From Pseudomonas sp. URMO17WK12:I2 (GTDB lineage: Bacteria > Pseudomonadota > Gammaproteobacteria > Pseudomonadales > Pseudomonadaceae), in NCBI RefSeq assembly GCF_003253735.1, contig NZ_QKYW01000001.1, positions 682,001-746,000 on the forward strand: a stretch of DNA of 64,000 nt, read 5' to 3'. The notes beneath the pieces are model-generated. The model was not told where the DNA came from. It searched no databases and worked only from the letters and a program-made list of their open reading frames with translations. How positions within the stretch are numbered: position 1 is the first letter of the stretch; the number at the start of each line of letters is the position of its first letter. The position numbers and the translations under genes are program-made. This document shows positions 27,644 to 35,813 of this stretch, one piece after another.

Positions 27644-28618
27644 ATGTCTCATCCTTTTGCCGCCCTCACCCCAGACCTGGTTCTGGATGCCGTCGAAAGC
27701 CTGGGCTATCTCAGCGACGCCCGCGTGCTGGCGCTGAACAGCTATGAAAACCGCGTCTATCAGGTGGGCATCGAAGCGCAAACACCGCTGATCGCCAAGT
27801 TCTACCGCCCGGATCGCTGGACCGACGAGGCGATCCGTGAAGAGCACAGCTTCACTGCCGAGCTGGCCGAGTGCGATGTGCCGGTGGTGGCACCGCTGCA
27901 GCGCGACGGAGAAACCCTGTTCGAGCACGCCGGTTTTCGCTTCTCGCTGTTTCCGCGTCGCGGCGGGCGAGCCCCGGAGCCCGGCAACCTGGACCAGCTC
28001 TATCGCCTCGGGCAACTGCTCGGCCGCCTGCATGCCGTCGGGTCGTTGCGACCGTTCGAGCATCGCGAGTCGCTGCGGGTCGACAACTTCGGTCATGCCT
28101 CCCTGGCGACCCTTCTGGAAGGCAACTTCATCCCCAAGAGCCTGCTGCCCGCCTACGAGTCGGTGGCGCGTGACCTGCTCAAGCGCCTCGATCAACTGTT
28201 CGCGGAAAATCCGGCGAAAGCTATCCGCCTGCACGGCGACTGCCACCCGGGCAACCTGCTGTGCCGCGACGAGACCTATCACATGGTCGACCTGGACGAC
28301 TGCCGCATGGGCCCGGCAATTCAGGACCTGTGGATGATGCTGGCAGGTGAACGGCACGAGCGGCTCGGGCAGATCGCCGAGCTGGTCGACGGTTATCAGG
28401 AATTCCACGACTTCAACCCGCGCGAGCTGCCGCTGATCGAGGGCTTCCGCTCCCTGCGCCTGATGCACTACAGCGCCTGGCTGGCACGCCGCTGGGACGA
28501 CCCTGCGTTCCCGCAAAGCTTCCCGTGGTTTGGCAGCGAGCGTTACTGGGGCGAACAAATTCTCATGCTGCGCGAGCAGATCGCCGCCTTGAACGAAGAA
28601 CCACTGAGGCTGTTTTGA
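27644..28618 (+). CDS. srkA: Stress-response Ser/Thr protein kinase SrkA (YihE/RdoA)
   Basis: 324 residues, choline-kinase-like fold. The catalytic loop LHGDCHPGNLL and metal-binding VDLDDCRMGPAIQDLW are typical of SrkA, and NSYENRVYQVG opens the nucleotide lobe. E. coli SrkA is a protein kinase that opposes stress-induced death and works with the envelope stress response. The ATG at 27644 with GGAG upstream is chosen over the frame start at 27599. The next gene (rarD) starts 88 bp downstream. Confidence 0.92.
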   Translation: MSHPFAALTPDLVLDAVESLGYLSDARVLALNSYENRVYQVGIEAQTPLIAKFYRPDRWTDEAIREEHSFTAELAECDVPVVAPLQRDGETLFEHAGFRFSLFPRRGGRAPEPGNLDQLYRLGQLLGRLHAVGSLRPFEHRESLRVDNFGHASLATLLEGNFIPKSLLPAYESVARDLLKRLDQLFAENPAKAIRLHGDCHPGNLLCRDETYHMVDLDDCRMGPAIQDLWMMLAGERHERLGQIAELVDGYQEFHDFNPRELPLIEGFRSLRLMHYSAWLARRWDDPAFPQSFPWFGSERYWGEQILMLREQIAALNEEPLRLF

Positions 28619-28706
28619 ACCCGCCACGTCGATAACAAAAAGCTGAACGCACGGACAACTGCGCACTAGAATGTTGCGTCACTCCACTGCCTTGTTAAGG
28701 ACTTAC

Positions 28707-29603
28707 ATGGCCACCGCAGATCTGCGCCGCGGCTACATCCTGGGCCTCTCAGCCTATGTCATCTGGGGCCTGTTCCCGATGTACTTCAAGGCGATCCAGG
28801 CCGTTCCGTCGCTGGAAATCATCGTTCACCGGGCGATCTGGTCGGCCCTCTTCGGCGCCCTGCTGCTGCTCGTCTGGAAGCACCCAGGCTGGCTGCGCGA
28901 GCTGATCGATCACCCCAAGCGCTTTGCGGTACTGGCCCTCAGCGGTTCGCTGATCGCCGCCAACTGGCTGATCTACGTGTGGGCGGTGAACAACGGGCGC
29001 ATGCTGGAGGCGAGCCTGGGGTATTACATCAACCCGCTGGTCAACGTATTGCTCGGCATGCTGTTGCTCGGTGAACGGCTGCGTCGCCTGCAGTGGGCAG
29101 CGGTAGTGCTGGCGGCGGCTGGCGTGGCACAACAGCTGTGGCAGGTCGGCAGCCTGCCCTGGGTATCGCTGGCGCTGGCCCTGACCTTCGCCAGCTACGG
29201 GTTGATCCGCAAGAAAGCGCCGGTCGCTGCCCTGCCAGGGCTGGTGGTGGAAACCTGGTTGCTGCTGCCGCTGGCCATCGGCTGGATCCTCTTCCACCCG
29301 GCAGCCATGAGCAGCCAGCCCGCGTTCTGGACCACCAGTGAAGCCCTGTGGCTGATGGCGGCCGGGCCGGTGACGCTGATCCCGTTGGTGTGTTTCAACG
29401 CCGCCGCTCGCCACCTACCGTTCGCGACACTGGGCTTTTTGCAGTACATCGCGCCGACATTGGTACTGCTGCTGGCCGTGCTCGTTTACGGCGAGCACTT
29501 CGACCCGGCCAAGCTCATCTCCTTCCTGCTTATCTGGGCGGGCCTGGCGGTATACAGCGTCGACACCTGGTTGACGCTGCGTAAGCGCCCAGCCAGGGCT
29601 TGA
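28707..29603 (+). CDS. rarD: RarD, EamA-family drug/metabolite transporter
   Basis: 298 residues with about ten hydrophobic segments in two EamA repeats. GYILGLSAYVIWGLFPMYFK at the start and AVNNGRMLEASLGYYINPL are typical of RarD. It is an inner-membrane permease of the DMT superfamily; the substrate is not known (chloramphenicol sensitivity gave the name). The ATG at 28707 has AAGGA upstream. A hairpin with a weak T-run follows at 29610. Confidence 0.9.
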   Translation: MATADLRRGYILGLSAYVIWGLFPMYFKAIQAVPSLEIIVHRAIWSALFGALLLLVWKHPGWLRELIDHPKRFAVLALSGSLIAANWLIYVWAVNNGRMLEASLGYYINPLVNVLLGMLLLGERLRRLQWAAVVLAAAGVAQQLWQVGSLPWVSLALALTFASYGLIRKKAPVAALPGLVVETWLLLPLAIGWILFHPAAMSSQPAFWTTSEALWLMAAGPVTLIPLVCFNAAARHLPFATLGFLQYIAPTLVLLLAVLVYGEHFDPAKLISFLLIWAGLAVYSVDTWLTLRKRPARA

Positions 29604-29609
29604 AGATAG

Positions 29610-29630
29610 AGGCCGCTTATCGAGCGGCCT
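29610..29630 (+). terminator. Terminator-like hairpin after rarD
   Basis: AGGCCGCT-tatcg-AGCGGCCT, 8-bp stem, 5-nt loop, 6 bp after the stop codon; the following TGTCGTCTCT is only partly T-rich. Confidence 0.55.
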
Positions 29631-29660
29631 TGTCGTCTCTAACGTCCAGGTTTCTGCGGC

Positions 29661-30179
29661 CTAGTCTTCCATGCGCAGCTTGAGCTCGACCATCAGGTCG
29701 TCGGCCAGGCCTTCCAGTGCCGTCTGCAGGGTGCTCAGCGGCAACCCCTCAGGCACCGCCAGGGTCGCCTGGGCGTGGAACAGTGGTTCACCGCTCATGG
29801 GCGCGGGGGTTACCTCGGTGAGCAGGTTCTCCAGGTTGACGCCATTGGCCGCCAGCAAGCGCGTGATGTCGCGCACGATACCCGCGCGGTCGTTGCCCAG
29901 CAGGTCGAGGTGGATCGACTTCCAGGTGCAGTCCGGCTCGGCCCCCGCCGAGGCGAGCTGCACGCGGATGCCCTGGGCGCCGAGCTCGCCGAGCGCCTCC
30001 ATCAGCGCGCCGTGGGAAGCCGCCGGCACATCGATGCGCAGGATGCCGGCGAACTGCCCGGCCATGCGCGACATGCGACTTTCCAGCCAGTTGCCGCCGT
30101 GCTTGGCCACGCATTGGGCGACGCGTTCGACCAGCCCCGGCTGATCCTGGGCGATAACGGTGAGTATCAGGTGATCCAT
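29661..30179 (-). CDS. GcvR-like tandem ACT-domain regulator
   Basis: 172 residues with two ACT domains: MDHLILTVIAQDQPGLVERVAQCV at the start and HLDLLGNDRAGIVRDITRLLAANGVN at about residues 93-118. The layout is that of the glycine cleavage system repressor GcvR, which in enterobacteria blocks GcvA without itself binding DNA. In Pseudomonas the partner is not defined. It lies 22 bp below the GNAT gene on the same strand and may be cotranscribed with it. Confidence 0.85.
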   Translation of the reverse strand: MDHLILTVIAQDQPGLVERVAQCVAKHGGNWLESRMSRMAGQFAGILRIDVPAASHGALMEALGELGAQGIRVQLASAGAEPDCTWKSIHLDLLGNDRAGIVRDITRLLAANGVNLENLLTEVTPAPMSGEPLFHAQATLAVPEGLPLSTLQTALEGLADDLMVELKLRMED

Positions 30180-30201
30180 GTGCCTCTCTCCTCGATTTCG
30201 C

Positions 30202-30648
30202 TCAACTCAGGTCGAGCCGGTAGGTCAGGTAGACCGCGTCGCGCACGTAGCCCAGGCGCTCGTAGAGCGACTGCGCGGCCTCGTTGCTGCGCGCGGTTTC
30301 CAGCTGCAATCCGCAGGCGCCAGTGCGCAGCCCATGTTGACGGGCGGCCTCCAGCAACTGCTCGCCGATACCCTGGCGACGCGCCTGCTCGGCCACGTAC
30401 AGGTCGCTGAGCAGGAAGCTGGGGCGCAGCGCCAGCGAGTCATACAAGGGATAGAGTTGTACGAAGCCCTGGGCGTTCGCCTTCTCGTTCCGGGAGATCA
30501 GCAAGGTCGAATCATCGCGCTGCAGACGCGCGGCCAGAAATGCGCGCACCTGGGGCTCGGGTTTGCCGACGCCGTAGAAGTCCAGGTAGGCGGCGAACAG
30601 CGGCACCAGGTCATCCAGATCGGCCGCGGTGGCGATGCGTGTGGACAT
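30202..30648 (-). CDS. GNAT-family N-acetyltransferase
   Basis: 148 residues. Acetyl-CoA motif A is LYVAEQARRQGIGEQLLEAA (R-x-x-G-x-G form), followed by LQLETARSNEAAQSLYERLGYV. GNAT enzymes move acetyl from acetyl-CoA to amines; the acceptor is unknown. I start at MSTRIATAADLDDL because GGAGG lies 10 bases upstream. It heads a two-gene unit with the GcvR-like gene, divergent from glcB. Confidence 0.86.
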   Translation of the reverse strand: MSTRIATAADLDDLVPLFAAYLDFYGVGKPEPQVRAFLAARLQRDDSTLLISRNEKANAQGFVQLYPLYDSLALRPSFLLSDLYVAEQARRQGIGEQLLEAARQHGLRTGACGLQLETARSNEAAQSLYERLGYVRDAVYLTYRLDLS

Positions 30649-30760
30649 GGTCGTGATCCTCCATGGGGTGCCGGGGAGTATAGGCAGCTCCGGACGGCAG
30701 GTGGCAGCACGGAATACGACCAAGGTCTATCGATCATTTCTGGACTGTTTTTCCCGATTC

Positions 30761-30796
30761 GTTCATGTAGTATCGATAAAAAATCACTACATGAAC
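30761..30796. promoter_or_regulatory. Perfect 11-bp inverted repeat between the GNAT gene and glcB
   Basis: GTTCATGTAGT (30761-30771) and ACTACATGAAC (30786-30796) flank a 14-bp AT-rich spacer. It is 166 bp before glcB and 113 bp before the GNAT start, in a 313-bp divergent gap. It could be a dimeric-regulator operator or an RNA hairpin in a leader; the regulator is not evident. I see nothing else convincing in this gap. Confidence 0.5.
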
Positions 30797-30961
30797 CCTA
30801 ACCCAGTCCTGCTGGTTGTGGAAAACCCCGCTCACGAAGCATCTCCAGATAGGCCGCAGCAACGCCGGTAGCCGTCAACCACGGCACCTGACAGCGGCCG
30901 GTCTGCGCAGCATCGAGGGTTCCCGCCGTTACAGTGGCTAAGCGAAGCAGAGAGGCGAGAG

Positions 30962-33139
30962 ATGACTGAGCGTATTCGAGTCGGTGGCCTGCAGGTCGCC
31001 AAGGTGCTGTTCGATTTCATCAATAACGAAGCCATTCCCGGCAGCGGCGTGACGGCCGATGCCTTCTGGGCCGGCGCCGACGCCGTGTTCCGCGACCTGG
31101 CACCGAAGAACCGCGCCCTGCTCGACAAGCGCGACGAGCTGCAGGCGCAGATCGACGGCTGGCACCGCGAGCGGGTCGGCAAGCCCCACGACGCGGCGGC
31201 CTACAAGGCCTTCCTGGAGCAGATCGGCTACCTGCAGCCACAGCCCGAGCAGGTACAAGCCAGCACCGAAAACGTCGATGACGAGATCGCCCGCATGGCC
31301 GGCCCGCAGCTGGTGGTGCCGGTGATGAATGCGCGCTTCGCACTCAATGCCAGCAACGCACGCTGGGGCTCGCTGTACGACGCGTTGTACGGCACCGACG
31401 CGATCAGCGAGGAAGGCGGCGCCGAGAAGGGCAAGGGCTACAACCGCGTGCGCGGCGACAAGGTGATCGCTGCCGCGCGCGCCTTTCTCGATGACAGCGC
31501 GCCACTGGCCAGCGGCTCCCACGCTGAGGTCGCCAGCTATCGCATCGAAGGCGGCAAGCTGCTGGTCACCCTCGCCAATGGCGACATCAGCGGCCTGCGC
31601 GACGCCGATCAGCTGGTCGGCTTCCAGGGCGAGGCTGGCGCGCCCATCGCCATTCTGCTCAAGCACCACGGCCTGCATTTCGAGATCCAGATCGATGCCG
31701 CCAGCCCGATCGGCAGCACCGACGCAGCCGGCGTGAAGGATGTGCTGATGGAGTCGGCGCTGACCACCATCATGGACTGCGAAGACTCGGTGGCCGCGGT
31801 GGATGCCGACGACAAGACCCTGGTCTACCGCAACTGGCTGGGCCTGATGAAGGGCGATCTCAGTGAAGAGGTCAGCAAGGGCGGCAGCACCTTCACCCGC
31901 ACCATGAACCCGGATCGCGTCTACACCCGCCCGAACGGCGGCGAGCTGACCCTGCACGGACGCAGCCTGCTGTTCGTGCGCAACGTCGGCCACCTGATGA
32001 CCAACCCGGCGGTGCTCGACGCCAGCGGCAACGAGCTGCCAGAAGGCATTCTCGATGCGCTGTGCACCAGCCTCGCCGCACTGCACAACCTCAACGGCAA
32101 CAACAGCCGCGCAAACAGCCGCACCGGCTCGGTGTACATCGTCAAGCCGAAGATGCACGGCCCTGAAGAGGTGGCCTTCACCAGTGAACTGTTCGGCCGT
32201 GTCGAGCAGGTGCTGGGCCTGGCGCGCAACACCCTGAAGGTCGGCATCATGGACGAGGAACGGCGCACCACCGTCAACCTCAAGGCCTGTATCGCCGCCG
32301 CCAGCGAACGCGTGGTGTTCATCAACACCGGTTTCCTCGACCGCACCGGCGACGAAATCCACACCTCCATGGAAGCTGGCGCCATGGTGCGCAAGGCGGC
32401 TATGAAGAGCGAGAAGTGGATCAGCGCCTACGAGAACAACAACGTCGACGTCGGCCTGGCCAGCGGCCTGCAGGGCCGGGCGCAGATCGGCAAGGGCATG
32501 TGGGCGATGCCCGACCTGATGGCCGCCATGCTCGAACAGAAGATCGGCCATCCGCTGGCCGGCGCCAACACCGCCTGGGTGCCCTCGCCGACCGCCGCCA
32601 CCCTGCACGCGCTGCATTATCACAAGGTCGACGTGTTCGCCCGCCAGGCCGAACTGGCCAAGCGCACTCCGGCGTCGCAGGATGAAATCCTCAGCATTCC
32701 GCTGGCCCCGAACACCGACTGGAGCGAAGAGGAGATCCGCAACGAGCTGGACAACAACGCCCAGGGCATCCTCGGCTATGTGGTGCGCTGGATCGACCAG
32801 GGCGTCGGCTGTTCCAAGGTGCCGGACATCAACGACATCGGCCTTATGGAAGATCGTGCCACCCTGCGCATTTCCAGCCAGCTGCTGGCCAACTGGTTGC
32901 ACCACGGCGTGGTCAGCCAAGCGCAGGTGGTCGAAAGCCTCAAGCGCATGGCGCCAGTGGTGGATCGGCAGAATGCCGGTGACCCTCTGTATCGCCCGAT
33001 GGCGCCGACGTTCGACGGCAACATCGCCTTCCAGGCGGCCGTGGAGCTGGTACTCGAAGGCGCCAAGCAGCCCAACGGCTACACCGAGCCGGTACTGCAC
33101 CGTCGCCGCCGTGAGCTGAAAGCCAGCCTGGCGCGCTAA
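30962..33139 (+). CDS. glcB: Malate synthase G
   Basis: 725 residues, the length of the G isoform. Signs include [34 protein letters not shown] and the glyoxylate/acetyl-CoA region [18 protein letters not shown]. It condenses glyoxylate with acetyl-CoA to malate, the second glyoxylate-shunt step, needed for growth on acetate and fatty acids; it thus complements the beta-oxidation genes elsewhere in the window. It is a single-gene unit ended by a strong bidirectional terminator. Confidence 0.97.
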   Translation: MTERIRVGGLQVAKVLFDFINNEAIPGSGVTADAFWAGADAVFRDLAPKNRALLDKRDELQAQIDGWHRERVGKPHDAAAYKAFLEQIGYLQPQPEQVQASTENVDDEIARMAGPQLVVPVMNARFALNASNARWGSLYDALYGTDAISEEGGAEKGKGYNRVRGDKVIAAARAFLDDSAPLASGSHAEVASYRIEGGKLLVTLANGDISGLRDADQLVGFQGEAGAPIAILLKHHGLHFEIQIDAASPIGSTDAAGVKDVLMESALTTIMDCEDSVAAVDADDKTLVYRNWLGLMKGDLSEEVSKGGSTFTRTMNPDRVYTRPNGGELTLHGRSLLFVRNVGHLMTNPAVLDASGNELPEGILDALCTSLAALHNLNGNNSRANSRTGSVYIVKPKMHGPEEVAFTSELFGRVEQVLGLARNTLKVGIMDEERRTTVNLKACIAAASERVVFINTGFLDRTGDEIHTSMEAGAMVRKAAMKSEKWISAYENNNVDVGLASGLQGRAQIGKGMWAMPDLMAAMLEQKIGHPLAGANTAWVPSPTAATLHALHYHKVDVFARQAELAKRTPASQDEILSIPLAPNTDWSEEEIRNELDNNAQGILGYVVRWIDQGVGCSKVPDINDIGLMEDRATLRISSQLLANWLHHGVVSQAQVVESLKRMAPVVDRQNAGDPLYRPMAPTFDGNIAFQAAVELVLEGAKQPNGYTEPVLHRRRRELKASLAR

Positions 33140-33150
33140 AACAGCCGAGC

Positions 33151-33184
33151 AAAAGAAAACCGCCGAAAGGCGGTTTTCTTTTTT
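33151..33184. terminator. Bidirectional intrinsic terminator after glcB
   Basis: 14-bp perfect stem (33151-33164 with 33169-33182) around a GAAA loop; T-rich 3' tails exist on both strands. It begins 11 bp after the glcB stop. Confidence 0.92.
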
Positions 33185-33272
33185 GCGCATTGGTTGGTGG
33201 GTCATGACGTCCGGAATCCGGCGCATATAGCAAAGTAGAACCGCCATCTTCACTACTACTGACTGACGCATA

Positions 33273-33323
33273 TGTGGGGGCGCGCCATGCGCGTGAATCG
33301 CGGGCATGGCCCGCTCCCACAGA
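33273..33323. repeat. Second inverted REP pair
   Basis: TGTGGGGGCG (33273-33282) and CGCTCCCACA (33312-33321) are inverted with one mismatch. The right part, 33298-33323, is identical over 26 bases to 4082-4107, showing a dispersed element. It lies in the 296-bp gap after glcB, where convergent transcripts meet. Confidence 0.75.
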
Positions 33324-33435
33324 GAGCCCTTAGGGTGGGTCGGGCCGCGTAGGTGAGCGACGCACCCCATCCCTTTCGTACGCTGCAACTCCCTGCGCGT
33401 CGTGTAACCACCAAGCAATCTCACCCCAGGCCAGA

Positions 33436-34479
33436 TCAAGCCGCCGGCTGTGGCGCCACGCGGCGTTGCTGCCAGCGATAAACCGAAAAACGCTTGGGCA
33501 TTTCGTACAGCCAGGTGATGCCCAGTGCCTCGAGAATCTTCGCGGCGATGATCGGCAGCAGCACGCCGGCCAGGCAGCCTAGAACGATGTGCAGGGTGTC
33601 GTCGTTGATGCCCAGGAACTTGCTGAGAATCACCCGTGCGCCACTGCCGGCCAGGATGTGCATCAGGAAGATCGGCATCGACAGCGCGCCCAGGGTCAGC
33701 ATCCAGCCCATCGGCCGGCGCGCCAGCACCATGCACAGGCTGACGGTGAACAGAATGCCGATAAAGGCCACCACCAGTGAGGCCGCACCGCGATCCGCGT
33801 AGGTCAGGCCCAGCGGGCCATGGAACACATACTGCGCGACCACGAAGGCCAGGCCGCTGCCCAGCGCCACCGCCGAGGCACGGGATTCGATGCTGCCGCG
33901 AACCTGGTTGAACCAGATACCCAAGGCGAAGAACACGAAGTTCTGGGCCAGGAACACCAGAGCAGCCACCCGCGGCGTCCACTGCTGCAGCAGGTAGCAC
34001 AGCGCGCTGAGCACCAGCAGTGGCAGGAACGCCCGCGTCGAGAAGCGGCGGTACAGCACAATCGCCAGGCAGAACGCGGCGAACAGTGCATACAGGAACC
34101 AGAACTGCGCCCGTGGCGACCACAGCAGCGCCAATACTTCGCCCATGCCAACGCCGCCATTGGTGTAGCGTGCCAGCACCACTTCGATGCTGCCTTGCAG
34201 CAGCGACCAGAGCACGAAGGGGTAGAAAATGGTGTCGATCTTGTTGCAGAACAGCCCGGCACCGCCGCGGTTGTTCAGCGAATGCCAGAAGAACAGGCCG
34301 GACAGAAAGAAGAACAACGGCATGTGGAAGGTGTAGATGATGCTGTCCACCAGCCAGTGAAAGGCCACGTTTTCGGTGATGATGCCGCCGTTGAGCAAGC
34401 CGCGCACCACGTGGCCGTAGACCACCAGGAGGATGCCGATGGCCTTGGCGTAATCCACCCAGAGATTGCGGTTTTGCAT
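33436..34479 (-). CDS. Acyltransferase-3 family membrane O-acyltransferase
   Basis: 347 residues with about ten membrane segments. The first segment carries DYAKAIGILLVVYGHVVRG with the conserved His, and YTFHMPLFFFLSGLFF is the other family signature. These enzymes acylate (usually acetylate) sugars of envelope or secreted polysaccharides across the membrane. It lies 87 bp below the exported GH5 hydrolase on the same strand, and the two look like a polysaccharide modification pair. The acceptor is not known. The C-terminus is basic (YRWQQRRVAPQPAA). Confidence 0.88.
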   Translation of the reverse strand: MQNRNLWVDYAKAIGILLVVYGHVVRGLLNGGIITENVAFHWLVDSIIYTFHMPLFFFLSGLFFWHSLNNRGGAGLFCNKIDTIFYPFVLWSLLQGSIEVVLARYTNGGVGMGEVLALLWSPRAQFWFLYALFAAFCLAIVLYRRFSTRAFLPLLVLSALCYLLQQWTPRVAALVFLAQNFVFFALGIWFNQVRGSIESRASAVALGSGLAFVVAQYVFHGPLGLTYADRGAASLVVAFIGILFTVSLCMVLARRPMGWMLTLGALSMPIFLMHILAGSGARVILSKFLGINDDTLHIVLGCLAGVLLPIIAAKILEALGITWLYEMPKRFSVYRWQQRRVAPQPAA

Positions 34480-34566
34480 GCGGGAATCCTTGAGATCAGG
34501 TTCAGCGTGAGGAGCGATGGCGGCGACAGGAGCGCCGCCACGCTGATCAGAGCATCAACCCGTGCA

Positions 34567-35610
34567 TCAGGTTCCCGGCCCGATGCTGGTGCAGTTGCCG
34601 CCACCCAGGTACTTCTGCAGCACAGCCCATTGCGGGCGATCCACACCTTTGATCGGTTCGACGGAAAGCTTGTTCTTGCCCCACGACGGTCCGGCCGCCC
34701 AGTAAGCGAAGGGGATGCAGTGCTTCTGCAGATAGGCGAGCGTCTGGTCCAGCGCCTTGAGGCCGCTCTCGTCTTCGGCCGGCACGCCGAACTCGCCGAT
34801 ATGGCCCTTCTTGTTGTGCTTGATCAGCCAGTTGACGAAGGGCTCGAGGCGTTTGACGCCGATCTGCGGATCCAGGTCGGTCGCCAGGGCGGTCTTGTAG
34901 AGCCCGCTGGCATCCGGGTCGATGTACATGTGCGCCGAGTAGATCAGCTTGTCGGCCGGGTCCTTCAGGTCGAGCAGGTTGTCGTTGAGCTTGGGCCAGC
35001 GCAATGCCGACGAGTACTCGGCGCCCTCGACGTAGATATCGTTCTTCGAATCGTACTTGCGCACCCCGTTGATACCGGCCTGGGCCACCTGCGGCCAGTA
35101 CTTGTTGGCGGCGCCGTAGGGCTCGTTCATCAGGTCGTAGGAATACACGGCCGGGTGGCCGCCCCAGCGTTTGGCGATGCGTTCCATCAGGTTCTGGTAG
35201 GCGGAAATCGGTACGTCGTCGGTGCCGATCACCTTGCCTTGGTAGCGGCCATAGTTGTGCACGTCGAGCATCACTTCGATGCCGGCCTGCTGCGCTTCAT
35301 CGAGGGTCTTGTCGATCAGCTTGGCGTAGGTCTCGTCGAACTCGCCATTGGCCTCTGGCTGCAACCGCTCCCAGATGAAGGAGAAACGCACCCAGCTGAT
35401 GCCCTTCTGCTGCCACTTCTCGTAATACCCTTTGGGCGGGAAGAAGAAGTTGGTGCCGTGCTTGCCGGGGATGTACGAGCTGGCGAATCCCGCGCCGGCG
35501 ACGTTGATGCCGATCAGTTCGACCGGTTTGGTTTGCGCGCTGGCGACGCCGCAACTCAGCAGGATGCTGGTACCGAGCGCCACGGCGTGACGCAGAATGC
35601 TGCCACTCAT
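34567..35610 (-). CDS. Secreted glycoside hydrolase family 5 (endoglucanase-like)
   Basis: 347 residues with a signal peptide ending ASAQT. The GH5 barrel shows IEVMLDVHNYG, the acid/base E163 in DLMNEPYG, AHMYIDPDASG and the nucleophile E273 in GHIGEFGVP, so it should be active. GH5 retaining enzymes cut beta-glucans, cellulose or mannans. With the adjoining acyltransferase it may trim and decorate an exopolysaccharide; this is inference. I start at MSGSILRH because GAGGAGA lies upstream, not at the longer frame start at 35721. Confidence 0.9.
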   Translation of the reverse strand: MSGSILRHAVALGTSILLSCGVASAQTKPVELIGINVAGAGFASSYIPGKHGTNFFFPPKGYYEKWQQKGISWVRFSFIWERLQPEANGEFDETYAKLIDKTLDEAQQAGIEVMLDVHNYGRYQGKVIGTDDVPISAYQNLMERIAKRWGGHPAVYSYDLMNEPYGAANKYWPQVAQAGINGVRKYDSKNDIYVEGAEYSSALRWPKLNDNLLDLKDPADKLIYSAHMYIDPDASGLYKTALATDLDPQIGVKRLEPFVNWLIKHNKKGHIGEFGVPAEDESGLKALDQTLAYLQKHCIPFAYWAAGPSWGKNKLSVEPIKGVDRPQWAVLQKYLGGGNCTSIGPGT

Positions 35611-35813
35611 GGTTGAGGTCTCCTCTCTTTGCGTGGAAGGGATGGCTGCCTGAAAAACGCGTCTCAGACACATCAGGACGCCAATCGAAGTGAGAGGTTC
35701 ACCGCAGGCCGGGATATTCACCTGCTGATTCCCTCGCCTAGACTTACGTCTTATGTCGATTCACGGCGCAGGCCACCACCATGGCACCACAAGAACAAAA
35801 GGATGCACGCGCA

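Noticed and set aside
30938..34123. Very long minus-strand open frame (over 1000 codons)
   Set aside because: It lies antisense to malate synthase G and part of the acyltransferase; its translation shows the low-complexity Val/Gly/His/Gln pattern of a GC-rich shadow frame and no domain.
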